From NCBI GenBank assembly GCA_002633085.1, contig NSIV01000002.1:417602-481601 (forward strand): a stretch of DNA of 64,000 bases. Direction: 5' to 3'. Source of the DNA: Curvibacter sp. PD_MW3. GTDB taxonomy: Bacteria > Pseudomonadota > Gammaproteobacteria > Burkholderiales > Burkholderiaceae_C. Below are positions 43,441 to 51,895 of the stretch, piece by piece. Position 1 is the first letter of the stretch. Each line of letters opens with the position of its first letter. The notes beneath the pieces are model-generated. The model had not been told where the DNA came from. It was given only the letters and a program-made list of their open reading frames with translations, and did no database searches. The position numbers and the translations under genes were made by a program.

Positions 43441-44163
43441 TCAAACGCTGGTGCTTTTGCGTTTGCGGCTGGACGGACCATTCCGCCCGGCCTTTATCGT
43501 GGCCCCGCCGACGGGCCGCAATACCCCGCTGCAGAGCGTGGCGATGAATTGATCGGCGATCTGCTCGGGTTCGTATTCGCCGCCCGGCTGGTACCAGCGC
43601 CCGATCCAGCCCAGCGCACCGGCAATCAGGAAGGCCGTCATCTTGGGGTCGCAGGGGGTGATCGAACCTTCCTCCACCCCAGCCACCACCAAGCGGCGGA
43701 ACTCCATATCGATACCGGACTTGAGGCGTCGCAACTCCTTGCGGCTCTTGGGCGGCAACTCGTCGTCGGCAATGCGGATGACGCACATGCCGAAATCCAT
43801 GGTGACGATGCGGGTGTAGGTACGCATGCAGGCCATGAGCTGCTCGATGGCCGAGCCACCGGCCTTGCGGGTTTCCTCGATGCCTTCGTGCATCATCTCC
43901 AAGCCACGTCGCACACAGGCGATCAGGATCTCGTCCTTGTTCTTGACGTAGTAGTAGAGCGTGGGCTTGCTGACATGCAGCCGCGCCGCGATGTCATCCA
44001 GCGATGTGGCGTGAAAACCTTTTTCGTTGAACAGCTGGGCTGCCGTCGACAGCACCGCATTGCGCTTCGCTTCGCGTTGTTGCTCGCGCATGGACGACGG
44101 CGTCCAGGGCGAAGCCTGCATGGTCTCGTCAGGCTTGACACGTCGCGAAGTTGTCTTGGGCAT
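43441..44163 (-). CDS. TetR family regulator of the downstream ABC and acyl-CoA operon
   Basis: The 240-residue protein has the TetR HTH at residues 30-80 (NAVLSTAAQLFNEKGFHATS then LDDIAARLHVSKPTLYYYVK). The C-terminal ligand-binding domain ends in a basic tail (KAGRNGPSSRKRKSTSV). It is divergent from the livG gene, and a near-perfect 29-base inverted repeat lies between the genes. Regulators of this type in acyl-CoA operons usually release DNA upon binding an acyl-CoA; the actual ligand is unknown. The long N-terminal extension (residues 1-27) is not typical, so the start may be ATG at residue 15 or 25. Confidence 0.9.
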   Translation of the reverse strand: MPKTTSRRVKPDETMQASPWTPSSMREQQREAKRNAVLSTAAQLFNEKGFHATSLDDIAARLHVSKPTLYYYVKNKDEILIACVRRGLEMMHEGIEETRKAGGSAIEQLMACMRTYTRIVTMDFGMCVIRIADDELPPKSRKELRRLKSGIDMEFRRLVVAGVEEGSITPCDPKMTAFLIAGALGWIGRWYQPGGEYEPEQIADQFIATLCSGVLRPVGGATIKAGRNGPSSRKRKSTSV

Positions 44164-44221
44164 GAAGTGTGCGCCTAGGGGAAAGTCCCGATGCTCGGAT
44201 GGTTGGCAAATTCCAGAATCT

Positions 44222-44250
44222 ACTCGTGAGTAAAAAGTTTACGCACAAGT
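44222..44250. promoter_or_regulatory. TetR operator candidate
   Basis: ACTCGTGAGTAAA (44222-44234) and TTTACGCACAAGT (44238-44250) form an inverted repeat with two mismatches around AAG. It lies between the divergent TetR and livG start codons, a likely site for repression of both. Confidence 0.8.
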
Positions 44251-44288
44251 AGAAATTTTCCGATTCGCATAAACCCGTAGTGACGCCG

Positions 44289-45134
44289 ATGGAGAACATG
44301 CCTGCAGGCAACCCCAAGACTCAGCCCCTGCTGAGCATAGATGGCGTCACGCTGGCCTTTGGCGGCGTGAAGGCGCTCAGCGGCGTGAGCTTTGACGTGG
44401 CGCCCGGCTCCATCACCGCCGTGATCGGCCCCAACGGTGCCGGCAAGACCTCGCTGTTCAACACCATCTCCGGCTTTTACCGCCCCACCAGCGGCAGCGT
44501 GCGCTACCAGGGGCAGGACATCACACGCCTGCCAGCACCCAAGCGCGCCCGCATGGGCCTGGGCCGCAGCTTCCAGAACATTGCGCTGTTTCGCGGCATG
44601 ACCGTGCTGGACAACATCAAGCTCGGCCGCCATGCACACCTCAAGACCAACGTGCTCGACGCCCTGCTTTATGTGGGCCGGGCACGCCGAGAGGAAGCCG
44701 AACTGCGTGCCGACATCGAGGAACGCATCATCGACTTCCTGGAGATCGACCATATCCGCCATGCACCGGTGTCGGCCCTCTCCTACGGGCTGCAAAAGCG
44801 CGTGGAAATGGCGCGCGCCCTGGCCATGCAGCCCGAGATCCTGATGCTCGACGAACCCGTGGCCGGCATGAACCGCGAGGAAACCGAGGACATGGCGCGC
44901 TTCATCCTCGACGTGCGCGCCGAGTGGGGCGTAACAGTACTGATGGTGGAACACGACATGGGCATGGTGATGGACCTGTCGGACCACGTGGTGGTACTCA
45001 ACTTCGGCCAGGTCATTGCCCAAGGCGACCCGGCCACGGTGCAGGCCGACCCGGAAGTGATCCGTGCCTACCTGGGTTCCGGCGATGTGGGCGACCTGCG
45101 GCGCAAGCTGCATGCAACAGCGGGAGCAGCCTAA
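44289..45134 (+). CDS. livG: ABC transporter ATP-binding protein, LivG type
   Basis: This is one of two ATPases of a branched-chain amino-acid type (HAAT) importer. Walker A is IGPNGAGKTSLFNTISG near residue 47, the signature is SALSYGLQKRVEMARAL and Walker B is EILMLDEPVAGMNREE near residue 190. The C-terminal IAQGDPATVQADPEVIRAYLG is typical of LivG. Start is uncertain: GTG 44280, ATG 44289 and ATG 44298 are all in frame. The stop overlaps the livH start (TAATG). The gene opens an operon of eight genes. Confidence 0.9.
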   Translation: MENMPAGNPKTQPLLSIDGVTLAFGGVKALSGVSFDVAPGSITAVIGPNGAGKTSLFNTISGFYRPTSGSVRYQGQDITRLPAPKRARMGLGRSFQNIALFRGMTVLDNIKLGRHAHLKTNVLDALLYVGRARREEAELRADIEERIIDFLEIDHIRHAPVSALSYGLQKRVEMARALAMQPEILMLDEPVAGMNREETEDMARFILDVRAEWGVTVLMVEHDMGMVMDLSDHVVVLNFGQVIAQGDPATVQADPEVIRAYLGSGDVGDLRRKLHATAGAA

Positions 45135-46012
45135 TGGATTGGGCCTACCTGTTCGAGATCAGCCTGACCGGCATTGCCGGCGGCGGCCTCTATGCGCTGG
45201 CGGCGCTGGCCTTCGTCATGGTCTACAAGGCCACGCGCGTGGTCAACATCGCTATCGGCGAAATGTTGATGGCCGGCGCCTACCTGTTCTTCACCTTTGC
45301 CTCGATGCTGGCGCTGCCGATCTGGCTGGCCATTCCGGCTGCCGTGCTGGGCGCGGGCGTGCTGGGTGCGGTGATCGAGCGCACCATGATCCGCCCGCTG
45401 TTGGGCGAGCCGCCGATCTCGGTCTTCATGGTCACCGTCGGTCTGGCGTCGGTGCTGGTCGGTCTGGTGGAAATGATCTGGACCGCCGACCAGAAACGAC
45501 TGCCCGACTTCATGCCCAAGCAGGCCATCATGGTCGGTGACGCGTTCCTGGCACCCAAGGTGTTCTGGGGGGCCGTGATTGCCGTGGTCTTCATTGCTGC
45601 CGTGTTGCTGGTATTCCGCTTCTGGCGCGGCGGCGTCGCCTTGCGCGCCACCGCCTCCGACCAGGCGGCCGCCTACTCCATGGGCATCAACGTGCCGCGC
45701 GTGTTCTCGCTGGCCTGGGTGGTGTCAGCCATGCTGGCGGCGCTGTCGGGCATCATCGTCGGCTCCATCGGTGGCATCTCTTCCACCATGGGCGTGTTCG
45801 GCCTGTCGGTGCTGGTGGTGGTGATCGTCGGCGGACTGGACAGCGTGCTCGGCGCGCTGGTGGGCGGCCTGTGCATCGGTCTGGTCGAGGCACTGGCCGG
45901 CGCCTACCTCGGTGGTGAGTACAAGCTGCTGGCCACCTTCATTGTGCTGGTGGTGATCCTAATGATCCGGCCCTACGGCCTGTTCGGCACGCACGAAATC
46001 GAGAGACTCTGA
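45134..46012 (+). CDS. livH: ABC transporter permease, LivH type
   Basis: The 292-residue protein has eight or so membrane segments and the LivH hallmarks GIAGGGLYALAALAFVMVYK near its start, GVALRATASDQAAAYSMGIN in the cytoplasmic coupling loop, and VLVVVIVGGLDSVLGALVGG near the end. It forms the transport channel together with LivM. ATG 45134 overlaps the livG stop, and its own stop overlaps the livM start (TGATG), so the three are translationally coupled. Confidence 0.92.
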   Translation: MDWAYLFEISLTGIAGGGLYALAALAFVMVYKATRVVNIAIGEMLMAGAYLFFTFASMLALPIWLAIPAAVLGAGVLGAVIERTMIRPLLGEPPISVFMVTVGLASVLVGLVEMIWTADQKRLPDFMPKQAIMVGDAFLAPKVFWGAVIAVVFIAAVLLVFRFWRGGVALRATASDQAAAYSMGINVPRVFSLAWVVSAMLAALSGIIVGSIGGISSTMGVFGLSVLVVVIVGGLDSVLGALVGGLCIGLVEALAGAYLGGEYKLLATFIVLVVILMIRPYGLFGTHEIERL

Positions 46013-47049
46013 TGAGGATAGGCACGCTCAAAGAAAGCTACATCGCCGACGCGGCGCTGTTCGATTCGCGCACACAGAAAGCCTGGCTAGGCATTGCCGC
46101 CGCGCTGCTGCTGTTGTTCCCCTTTGTGGCCAGCGACTACTGGCTGTACCTCGCCTGCCTGGTCTGCATCAACGTGGCCAGCGCCTCCGGCCTCAACATC
46201 CTGACCGGCTACACCGGTCTGGTCAGTCTGGGCCAAGCCGCCTTCATGGGCCTGGGCGCCTACACGGTGGCCATCATGCAGATCCGCCTGGGCACACCCT
46301 TCCTGCTCAACATCCTGGCGGGTGGCTTTGTCGCCATGCTGGGCGGCCTGATCGTGGGCATTCCCTCGCTGCGCGTGAAGGGACTGTACCTGGCTATCGC
46401 CACCATCGCCGCCTCCTTCATCACGCACTTCATCTTCGCCAACACGTCTTTCACCGGCGGCACCGGCGGCCTCACACTGCCGCCAGCCAGCCTGTTCGGC
46501 GTGTTGCTCGACACCTCGTTCCGCCTGTACTGGGTGATCGTTCCGGTCACGGTGCTGATGCTGCTGGGCGCCGCCAACCTGTTCCGCACCCGCGTCGGGC
46601 GCGCCTTCATCGCCATCCGCGACCGCGACATCTCGGCCGAGGTTCTTGGTATTCCGCTGCTGCGCTACAAGCTGCTGTCCTTCGGCCTGTCGTCCTTCTA
46701 TGCCGGCGTGGCGGGCGGCCTGTGGGCCTACTTCTTCCGCGTGGTCACGCCCGAGAGCTTCCCGCTGCTGATGTCCATCTTCTTCCTCGCCGCCATCATC
46801 GTCGGCGGCATGGGCACCATCCTGGGCGGCATCCTGGGTGCGGTGTTCATGACCATGGTGCCCGAACTGCTGAAGCTGGTGTTCGACCTGCTACCCAACA
46901 GCACGGAGCTCACGGTGTTCCTGTCACCGGTGCGCACCATCATCTTCGGCCTCTTGATCATCGGCTTTCTGGTGTTCGAGCCCCATGGGCTCGCAGAAGT
47001 GTGGCGGCGCATTCGCCGTTTTTTCCATCTGTGGCCGTTCCGCAATTGA
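46012..47049 (+). CDS. livM: ABC transporter permease, LivM type
   Basis: The 345-residue permease has the LivM features ASGLNILTGYTGLVSLGQAA near residue 60, RVGRAFIAIRDRDISAEVLG near residue 200 (the coupling loop), and FFLAAIIVGGMGTILGGILG near residue 260. It pairs with LivH. Its soluble tail ends in a basic aromatic stretch (WRRIRRFFHLWPFRN). Confidence 0.92.
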   Translation: MRIGTLKESYIADAALFDSRTQKAWLGIAAALLLLFPFVASDYWLYLACLVCINVASASGLNILTGYTGLVSLGQAAFMGLGAYTVAIMQIRLGTPFLLNILAGGFVAMLGGLIVGIPSLRVKGLYLAIATIAASFITHFIFANTSFTGGTGGLTLPPASLFGVLLDTSFRLYWVIVPVTVLMLLGAANLFRTRVGRAFIAIRDRDISAEVLGIPLLRYKLLSFGLSSFYAGVAGGLWAYFFRVVTPESFPLLMSIFFLAAIIVGGMGTILGGILGAVFMTMVPELLKLVFDLLPNSTELTVFLSPVRTIIFGLLIIGFLVFEPHGLAEVWRRIRRFFHLWPFRN

Positions 47050-47095
47050 GCGGGACATGACGACCACGGGCTATGCAAACGAGAAGGAGACAAGC

Positions 47096-48277
47096 ATGCA
47101 GAACTCACGCATTTCCCAAAATCGCCGCTCCCTGCTGCTCGCAGCTGGTGCCTCGCTGGCCGCGCCCCTGGCAGCCCATGCTCAGACTGGTGGCGAAGAC
47201 ATCGTCCTCGGTGGCTCCATACCCATGACCGGCGTGTTTGCCTTTGCCGGCGTCGGCATCAATGCCGGTATCGCCGACTACCTGAAGATCCTCAACGACG
47301 CAGGCGGCATCAAAGGCCGCAAGGTGCGCTACGTGCCGGAAGACACCGGCTACAAGGTCGATGTCTCGGTGGCGGCCTACAAGAAGATCACCAGCCAGAA
47401 CAAGGTCAGCCTCTATTACGGCGACTCGACCGCATTTTCCAAGACCATCAACCCGGAGCTGGACCGCAATGGCAACATCCTGATGGCCGGCGCCTCGTTT
47501 GCCACTGAACTGAACGATCCACAGAAGTACCCGAACCAGTTCCTGGTCGGCCCCGACTACACCGAGATGTTCGGCATCCTGCTGCGCCACATCGCCAAGG
47601 AAAAGCCAGGCGCCAAGGTGGCCTTCGTCTACTCCGACTCCGAGTTCGGCCGCGACCCGGTCGAAAGCAGTGAGGCGCTGGCCAAGAAGCTCGGCCTGAA
47701 CGTGGTCATCAAGATCATGACACCGCCCGGCAGCGTGGACGTGTCCACCGAAGTCATCAAGCTGCGCCGCGCCGCACCCGACTACACCATCTTCCACGGC
47801 TACATCCTGGCACCGATCCCGGAATTCATCACCCAGGGCAAGCAGCAGGGCATGACCAGCAAGTGGATGGGCACCTTCTGGACCATGGACAGTTCCACCG
47901 TCATGAAGATGGGCGAGGCCGGCGACGGCTTCATGGGCGTGATGCCCTACCGCTACTACTACGACACCTCGGCCAAGGCGCCGATGCTGGACAAGATCCG
48001 CCAGATGCGCCCCGAGTACCAGAGCACGGCCTACATCCAGGGTTTCCTGGCCGCCATGCTGTTCACCGAGGCAGCCAAGCGCACGCTCGATGCGAAGAAG
48101 GAACTCACCGGCAAGAACCTGAAAGCTGCGCTCAACAGCATCAAGGACTTCGACACCGGCGGCCTGATCGGCGTGCCGATCACCATCAAGGGCAACTCCA
48201 TCCCGGTCGGCCGCGTCTACAAGGCCGACATGAAGGCGCAGAAGATGGTGCCGGCTTCTGACTGGATTTCGTTGTGA
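47096..48277 (+). CDS. livK: Periplasmic substrate-binding protein, LivK type
   Basis: The 393-residue protein starts with a twin-arginine-like or Sec signal (SQNRRSLLLAAGASLAAPLA then AHAQ). The mature part is a type I periplasmic binding fold: DIVLGGSIPMTGVFAFAGVG, VRYVPEDTGYKVDVSVAAYK and KVAFVYSDSEFGRDPVESSE. ATG 47096 follows AAGGAGA, and the frame open upstream overlaps livM. The binding pocket ligand cannot be read off; proteins of this branch (linked to acyl-CoA synthetases) often bind aromatic or fatty carboxylates rather than Leu. Confidence 0.9.
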   Translation: MQNSRISQNRRSLLLAAGASLAAPLAAHAQTGGEDIVLGGSIPMTGVFAFAGVGINAGIADYLKILNDAGGIKGRKVRYVPEDTGYKVDVSVAAYKKITSQNKVSLYYGDSTAFSKTINPELDRNGNILMAGASFATELNDPQKYPNQFLVGPDYTEMFGILLRHIAKEKPGAKVAFVYSDSEFGRDPVESSEALAKKLGLNVVIKIMTPPGSVDVSTEVIKLRRAAPDYTIFHGYILAPIPEFITQGKQQGMTSKWMGTFWTMDSSTVMKMGEAGDGFMGVMPYRYYYDTSAKAPMLDKIRQMRPEYQSTAYIQGFLAAMLFTEAAKRTLDAKKELTGKNLKAALNSIKDFDTGGLIGVPITIKGNSIPVGRVYKADMKAQKMVPASDWISL

Positions 48278-48310
48278 GATGAAACACCCCCCTGAGTCGC
48301 TTCGCGCCTT

Positions 48311-48382
48311 CCCCCCTCTCTCGCGCTGCGCGCGGGAGGGGGGGCGCACCCAGCGGACCGGCGGAGCCGGTTCCGCGGGTGC
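48311..48382 (+). repeat. Double-hairpin repeat between livK and livF
   Basis: The first hairpin pairs 48312-48326 with 48330-48344 (15 pairs, loop TGC, C-rich 5' arm). The second pairs GCACCC-GCGGA-CCGG (48346-48361) with its complement up to 48382, around CGGAG, with two bulged bases. The two are immediately adjacent and lie in a 134-base gap inside an otherwise tightly packed operon. They may stabilise the upstream mRNA or reduce downstream expression. Confidence 0.7.
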
Positions 48383-48411
48383 CCTGGACTGAATACCCCT
48401 CGTTCTACGTT

Positions 48412-49230
48412 ATGACTGTCGCTGCATCGAACCACGTCCTAGAGGTCAACAACATCGAGGTTGTCTACAACAAGGTGGTGCAGGCCCTGCGCGGCCTGTC
48501 GCTGGCCGTGCCGCGTGGCCAGATCGTGGCCTTGCTGGGCAGCAACGGGGCCGGCAAGTCCACCACGCTCAAGGCCATCTCGGGCCTGCTGGCACTGGAA
48601 GACGGCGAGCTCGAGAGTGGGCAGATTCTCTTCAATGGCCAGCCGACCCGCCAGCTAGCACCGCAGCAGCTGGTGCGCCAGGGCCTGAGCCATGTGATGG
48701 AAGGCCGCCGTGTTTTCGAAGACCTCACGGTCGAGGAAAACCTGGTGGCCGCCACCTATGCCTTGACTGGCCGTAGCGGAGTCAAACCCGACTTCGACCT
48801 GGTCTACACCTACTTCCCGCGCCTGCACGAGCGGCGCAAAGGGCTGGCGGGCTACCTCTCCGGCGGCGAGCAGCAGATGCTGGCGATCGGCCGCGCGCTG
48901 ATTGCGCAGCCCGAACTGATCCTGCTGGACGAGCCTTCGCTCGGCCTGTCGCCCAAGCTGGTGGAAGACATTTTCACCATCATCGCGCGTATCAACGCCG
49001 AGCGCGGCGTCTCCATGCTGCTGGTGGAACAGAACGCCACCGTGGCACTAGCTGTGGCGCACAGCGGCTACATCATGGAAAACGGCAAGATCGTGATCGA
49101 CGGCAGCGCCGAACGCCTGGCCTCCGACCCCGACGTGCGCGAGTTCTACCTCGGCGTGGGCGGTGGCGGCGAGGCCCGCAGTTTCCGCGACATCAAACAT
49201 TACAAGCGCCGCAAGCGCTGGTTGTCATGA
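48412..49230 (+). CDS. livF: ABC transporter ATP-binding protein, LivF type
   Basis: The 272-residue ATPase has Walker A LGSNGAGKSTTLKAISGLL, signature YLSGGEQQMLAIGRALIAQP and Walker B LILLDEPSLGLSPKLVEDIF. The C-terminal tail YLGVGGGGEARSFRDIKHYK is longer than in LivF of E. coli and basic, a form seen in importer operons with acyl-CoA synthetases. ATG 48412 has no strong ribosome site. The stop overlaps the next start (ATGA). Confidence 0.9.
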   Translation: MTVAASNHVLEVNNIEVVYNKVVQALRGLSLAVPRGQIVALLGSNGAGKSTTLKAISGLLALEDGELESGQILFNGQPTRQLAPQQLVRQGLSHVMEGRRVFEDLTVEENLVAATYALTGRSGVKPDFDLVYTYFPRLHERRKGLAGYLSGGEQQMLAIGRALIAQPELILLDEPSLGLSPKLVEDIFTIIARINAERGVSMLLVEQNATVALAVAHSGYIMENGKIVIDGSAERLASDPDVREFYLGVGGGGEARSFRDIKHYKRRKRWLS

Positions 49231-51035
49231 CATCCACCGCCCTTCCCGAACTGACCCTGCCGCAGATGCTGCGCCAGCAGGCGCAGGCCATGCCGGCGCA
49301 CATCGCCATCCGGCAGAAGGACTTCGGCATCTGGAAACCGGTGCGCTGGGATGCCTACTACCAGCGTGCCTGCCATTTCGGCCTGGGCCTGCGCGCCCTG
49401 GGGCTGCCGGCCGGCGGCCACGTCGGCGTGATTTCAGAAAACCGTATCGAGTGGATCCTGGCGCAGATGGGTGCGGGCCTGGTCGGTGCTGTGACGGTGG
49501 GCGTCTACCCCACCAGCCCGACGCCTGAAGTGGCCTATGTGGTCGGCCATGCCGACATTGAGATCATGGTCTGCGAAGACCAGGAACAGACCGACAAGGT
49601 ACTGGCCGCACTGGACGAGCTGCCGCGGCTGCGCCGCATCGTGGTGATGGAAACCAAGGGGCTGCGCAGCTTCGCGCCCGAGATGCGCCAGCTGATCTCC
49701 ACCTTCGACGAAGTCGAGCAGATTGGCGCCACCAGCGGCAACAAGACCCTGATCGACGAGGCCCTGGCCCAGCAGACGTTGGACGACATCGGCCTGATGA
49801 TCTACACCTCGGGCTCCACCGGCAAGCCCAAGGGTGCCATGATTTCCTACCGCAACATCCGCGGCGTGGTGCCCGGCATTGTGGAGCGGCTCGGCCTGTC
49901 GGCCGACTCCACCCATCTGTCCTACCTGCCGCTGTGCCATGTGGCCGAGCAGATGCTGACCACCTTCGTGCCCGTCTATGTCGGCTCGCAAGTGAACTTC
50001 GGCGAATCCATCCGCACCGTGCAGGAAGACCTGCGCGAGGTGGCACCCACCATGTTCCTGGGCGTACCGCGCATCTGGGAGAAACTGCACGCGGCTATCA
50101 GCATCAAGCTGCAGGAGACCGGCGGCCTGCGCCGCGCTCTGTTCCGCTGGGCCTACGCGGCTTGTGCGGGTTTGGCCGAGAAACCGCGCAACGCCTGGCG
50201 CCTGAGCGACAAAGCCGCTTACTTCGTCAGTTACTGGACCATCTTCCGCGCGTTGCAGAACTTCATCGGCCTGCGCGACGCGCAAGTCGCGCTCACAGGT
50301 GCGGCACCCATTCCACCTGACGTGGTGCGTTTTTTCCGTGTGCTGGGCGTTCCACTGGTGGAGGTGTATGGCCTCACCGAATCGACCGGCATGATCACTG
50401 GCCACCGCCGTGACCAAGTGGTCATCGGCACCGTGGGTGTGCCCATCCTGGGGGTGGAACACCGCATTGGCGCCGAAGGCGAATTGCAGGTGCGCGGCGA
50501 CATGGTGTTTGCCGGCTACTACAAGAGCCCGGAAGCCACCGCCAGCAGCATCCGCGACGGCTGGCTGTATACCGGCGACGTGGTACGCGAAGAGCAGGGG
50601 CAGCTCAAGATCGTCGACCGCCTCAAGGACATCATGATCACCGCCGGTGGCAAGAACCTCACGCCGTCGGAAATCGAGAACACGATGAAGGGCAGCCCCT
50701 ACATCAAGGAATGCATCATCGTGGCCGAAGGGCGCAAGTTCGTCGGTGCTCTGGTCCAGATCGACCTGGAAACCGTGGGCAAGTGGGCCGAAGCGCGCCG
50801 CATCCCGTTCACGCATTTCCGTTCCCTGGTTGAAACCCCGCAGGTGCGCGAGCTGATCCAGGCCGAAATCGACCGTGGTAACGAGCGCCTGGCCCAGGTC
50901 TCGCAGATCCGCAAGTTCCACCTGCTGACCAAGGAGCTTGACCATGACGACGGTGAAGTCACCGCCACCATGAAAGTGCGGCGCTCCAGCATCTACAAGA
51001 CCTACACGGTGGAAATCGAAGCCCTGTACCGTTGA
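49227..51035 (+). CDS. AMP-dependent long-chain acyl-CoA synthetase (FadD15-like)
   Basis: The 602-residue protein activates a carboxylate to its CoA thioester. The P-loop is IGLMIYTSGSTGKPKGAMIS near residue 185, followed by VEVYGLTESTGMITGHRRDQ near residue 375 and GWLYTGDVVREEQGQLKIVD near residue 445. The catalytic lysine region is ITAGGKNLTPSEIENTMKGS. The internal motif YLPLCHVAEQMLTTFVPVYV places it in the long-chain (LACS/FadD15) branch. It overlaps livF by four bases; co-translation with an importer suggests that the imported substrate is a carboxylic acid that is trapped as CoA ester. Confidence 0.92.
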   Translation: MTSTALPELTLPQMLRQQAQAMPAHIAIRQKDFGIWKPVRWDAYYQRACHFGLGLRALGLPAGGHVGVISENRIEWILAQMGAGLVGAVTVGVYPTSPTPEVAYVVGHADIEIMVCEDQEQTDKVLAALDELPRLRRIVVMETKGLRSFAPEMRQLISTFDEVEQIGATSGNKTLIDEALAQQTLDDIGLMIYTSGSTGKPKGAMISYRNIRGVVPGIVERLGLSADSTHLSYLPLCHVAEQMLTTFVPVYVGSQVNFGESIRTVQEDLREVAPTMFLGVPRIWEKLHAAISIKLQETGGLRRALFRWAYAACAGLAEKPRNAWRLSDKAAYFVSYWTIFRALQNFIGLRDAQVALTGAAPIPPDVVRFFRVLGVPLVEVYGLTESTGMITGHRRDQVVIGTVGVPILGVEHRIGAEGELQVRGDMVFAGYYKSPEATASSIRDGWLYTGDVVREEQGQLKIVDRLKDIMITAGGKNLTPSEIENTMKGSPYIKECIIVAEGRKFVGALVQIDLETVGKWAEARRIPFTHFRSLVETPQVRELIQAEIDRGNERLAQVSQIRKFHLLTKELDHDDGEVTATMKVRRSSIYKTYTVEIEALYR

Positions 51036-51069
51036 ACCCGAGACGGGCCGCCTCTGCGCAAAGACAAGC

Positions 51070-51867
51070 ATGTCGTCGTCCTCATCATCTCCTGACACAC
51101 CGTTGCAACTCATGCGCGAGGGTGCTGTTGCCACGCTGCGTTTCAACCGCCCGACGGCGATCAATGCCATTGATGTCCCCATGGCCCGGGGGCTGCTGGC
51201 CGCCGCGCGCGAACTGGCGGCCGACCGCTCCGTGCGCGCCATCGTGCTGTGCGGTGCCGGCAAAGGCTTCGTCGCCGGCGGCGATCTCGCAACGCTGCAA
51301 GCCGACCCGATGCAGGGTGCGGCTGACCTGATTGGGCCGTTGCATGAGGCGCTCACGCTGTTCGCAACCTTGGATGCCCCGCTGATTGCCCAGGTACATG
51401 GCGTGGCCGCCGGTGCCGGCTTGAGCCTGATGTTGCAAGCCGATTTCGTGCTGGCGGCAGAAGGGACCCGCTTCAACCTCGCGTACATCAACATCGGCGC
51501 CAGCTGCGATGTTGGCGCTTCCTGGGCTCTGCCCCGTCTGGTGGGCTTGCGCCAGGCACTGGAGATTGCCTTGCTGGGCAACACGCTGACGGCGGCAGAC
51601 GCCGAACGCCTGGGTCTGATCAACCGCGTGTGCCCTGCTGCCGAGCTGGAAGCCCAGGTACAGGCCCTGGCGCAGCGCCTGGCCAGCGGGCCGACCCGCG
51701 CGCTGGGACAGATGCGGCGCCTGATGCGCACTTCGTTTGATCGCAGCCTGCAGGAACAACTCGATGCGGAAGCTGCCGCCTTTGGACAATGCGCCCAAAC
51801 CGCAGATTTCCGTGCCGGCATCGACGCCTTTTTCACCAAACAGCCGGCACAATTCAGGGGTAACTGA
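51070..51867 (+). CDS. Enoyl-CoA hydratase/isomerase
   Basis: The 265-residue crotonase-fold protein has the oxyanion-hole segments IVLCGAGKGFVAGGDLATLQ near residue 62 and IAQVHGVAAGAGLSLMLQAD near residue 105. The usual catalytic Glu pair is not obvious: the segment NLAYINIGASCDVGASWALP has Asn, Cys and Asp around position 145, as in PaaG-type isomerases or other crotonases. It could be a hydratase, an isomerase or a thioesterase-like member. It lies 34 bases after the synthetase gene. Confidence 0.85.
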   Translation: MSSSSSSPDTPLQLMREGAVATLRFNRPTAINAIDVPMARGLLAAARELAADRSVRAIVLCGAGKGFVAGGDLATLQADPMQGAADLIGPLHEALTLFATLDAPLIAQVHGVAAGAGLSLMLQADFVLAAEGTRFNLAYINIGASCDVGASWALPRLVGLRQALEIALLGNTLTAADAERLGLINRVCPAAELEAQVQALAQRLASGPTRALGQMRRLMRTSFDRSLQEQLDAEAAAFGQCAQTADFRAGIDAFFTKQPAQFRGN

Positions 51868-51895
51868 CATTGACTTGCCTACAGGAGAATTTCCC

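Noticed and set aside
49434..51839. 801-residue frame opposite acyl-CoA synthetase and crotonase genes
   Set aside because: It spans two well-supported genes on the other strand, and no domain motif is seen in it.
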